Assembly: GCA_945903655.1 (NCBI GenBank)
Contig: CAMDOY010000064.1
Coordinates: 1 to 13,620 of the forward strand
Reading direction: 5' to 3'
Length of the DNA stretch: 13,620 nucleotides
From: Rhizobium sp. Q54
Lineage (GTDB): Bacteria; Pseudomonadota; Alphaproteobacteria; Rhizobiales; Beijerinckiaceae
Shown: one piece after another, positions 13,325 to 13,620 of the stretch
Position numbering within the stretch: the first letter of the stretch is position 1
Layout of the letters: the number at the start of each line of letters is the position of its first letter
Translations under genes and position numbers: made by a program
Notes under the pieces: generated by a model
Database searches by the model: none
Told to the model about the DNA's origin: nothing
What the model saw: the letters and a program-made list of their open reading frames with translations, nothing else

Positions 13325-13366
13325 ACCCCTTTTCGGGATCAAGAAGCAGGCGGGATCCGAAGGGGT
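13325..13366 (+). promoter_or_regulatory. Possible 5' UTR hairpin before exported-protein gene
   Basis: ACCCCTT (13325-13331) pairs with AAGGGGT (13360-13366), CGG with CCG, and ATC with GAT, giving 13 pairs with two small bulges and a 13-nt loop. It ends 8 nt before the GAAGGG ribosome-binding site (13375-13380). With no T-run it is not a standard terminator for the upstream regulator gene. Confidence 0.4.
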
Positions 13367-13388
13367 CGGGACCTGAAGGGCGATGATC

Positions 13389-13620
13389 ATGAAAATGCAA
13401 TTTCCCCGCATGGCGGTGTTGGGAATTTCGATGGCCGCCCTGACGCTGGCCTTGCAGACGACCCGCGCCGAGGAAAGTGATCAGGACACCACGCAGTCGC
13501 TCGTGCGGCAAGCAATCTTCAGCCCGTTCACCGATCAGAGCGCGGCCACTGAAGGGGATCCAACCCCTCAAGTCCCTTCGGTCGCGCCTGAGGCGGTCAT
13601 CGCAACGCCCTCTCCAGACC
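13389..13620 (+). CDS. Exported protein of unknown function, 5' part (continues past window)
   Basis: Only about 77 residues are visible and the frame is open to the window end. They begin MKMQFPRMAVLGISMAALTL, a clear Sec signal peptide: basic N-region, hydrophobic core, and probable cleavage after ...TTRA before EESDQ. The mature part is acidic, then rich in Pro, Ala, Val and Thr (TPQVPSVAPEAVIATPSP), which looks like a flexible linker in front of an unseen domain. The ATG at 13389 is chosen because GAAGGG (13375-13380) sits 8 nt upstream; the ATG at 13383 would be only 2 nt from it. In related bacteria a cell-wall enzyme such as an L,D-transpeptidase may follow the regulator gene, but this is recollection and nothing here proves it. 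Upstream hairpins suggest separate control. Confidence 0.75.
   Translation, partial: MKMQFPRMAVLGISMAALTLALQTTRAEESDQDTTQSLVRQAIFSPFTDQSAATEGDPTPQVPSVAPEAVIATPSPD

Overview
The window looks like chromosomal housekeeping DNA from an alphaproteobacterium, most likely of the order Rhizobiales (Hyphomicrobiales). The evidence is the high GC content, the three-gene Rhodospirillum-type transhydrogenase (pntAA-pntAB-pntB), the 49-residue aa3-type oxidase subunit IV, the alphaproteobacterial form of ribosomal protein bS21, and the local gene order. Genus cannot be set from the sequence alone. I saw no rRNA, tRNA, CRISPR array, insertion sequence or phage gene.

Left part (1-2335, + strand): the 3' part of purK (purine synthesis), then rpsU with a strong intrinsic terminator, then a TPR-repeat lipoprotein gene split by an in-frame amber codon inside its third repeat. 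A hairpin at 2335-2371 separates this block from the convergent pnt genes and can serve both strands.

Middle part (2410-11553, all - strand, so read right to left): pepF (M3 oligoendopeptidase), two tandem AbrB/MazE-like genes without a toxin, a salicylate-hydroxylase-like FAD monooxygenase, an ABC1/UbiB-family kinase-like gene, an unknown six-helix membrane protein, aa3 oxidase subunit IV, and pntAA-pntAB-pntB. From the ABC1 gene to subunit IV the genes overlap and are probably translationally coupled. A large hairpin lies between subunit IV and pntAA. The grouping suggests a membrane and respiration theme: ubiquinone-type kinase, cytochrome oxidase, and proton-translocating transhydrogenase for NADPH supply.

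Right part (11736-13620, + strand): a receiver-AAA+-Fis response regulator divergent from pepF, then the start of a gene for an exported, proline-rich protein cut by the window edge. The regulator has the architecture of a sigma-54 activator, but its Walker A lysine, its GAFTGA loop and its Walker B acidic pair are all replaced.

No wholly new multi-gene system is evident. The observations most worth following are the amber-split TPR lipoprotein, the motif-degenerate regulator, and the orphan antitoxin-like pair with a promoter-overlapping palindrome.
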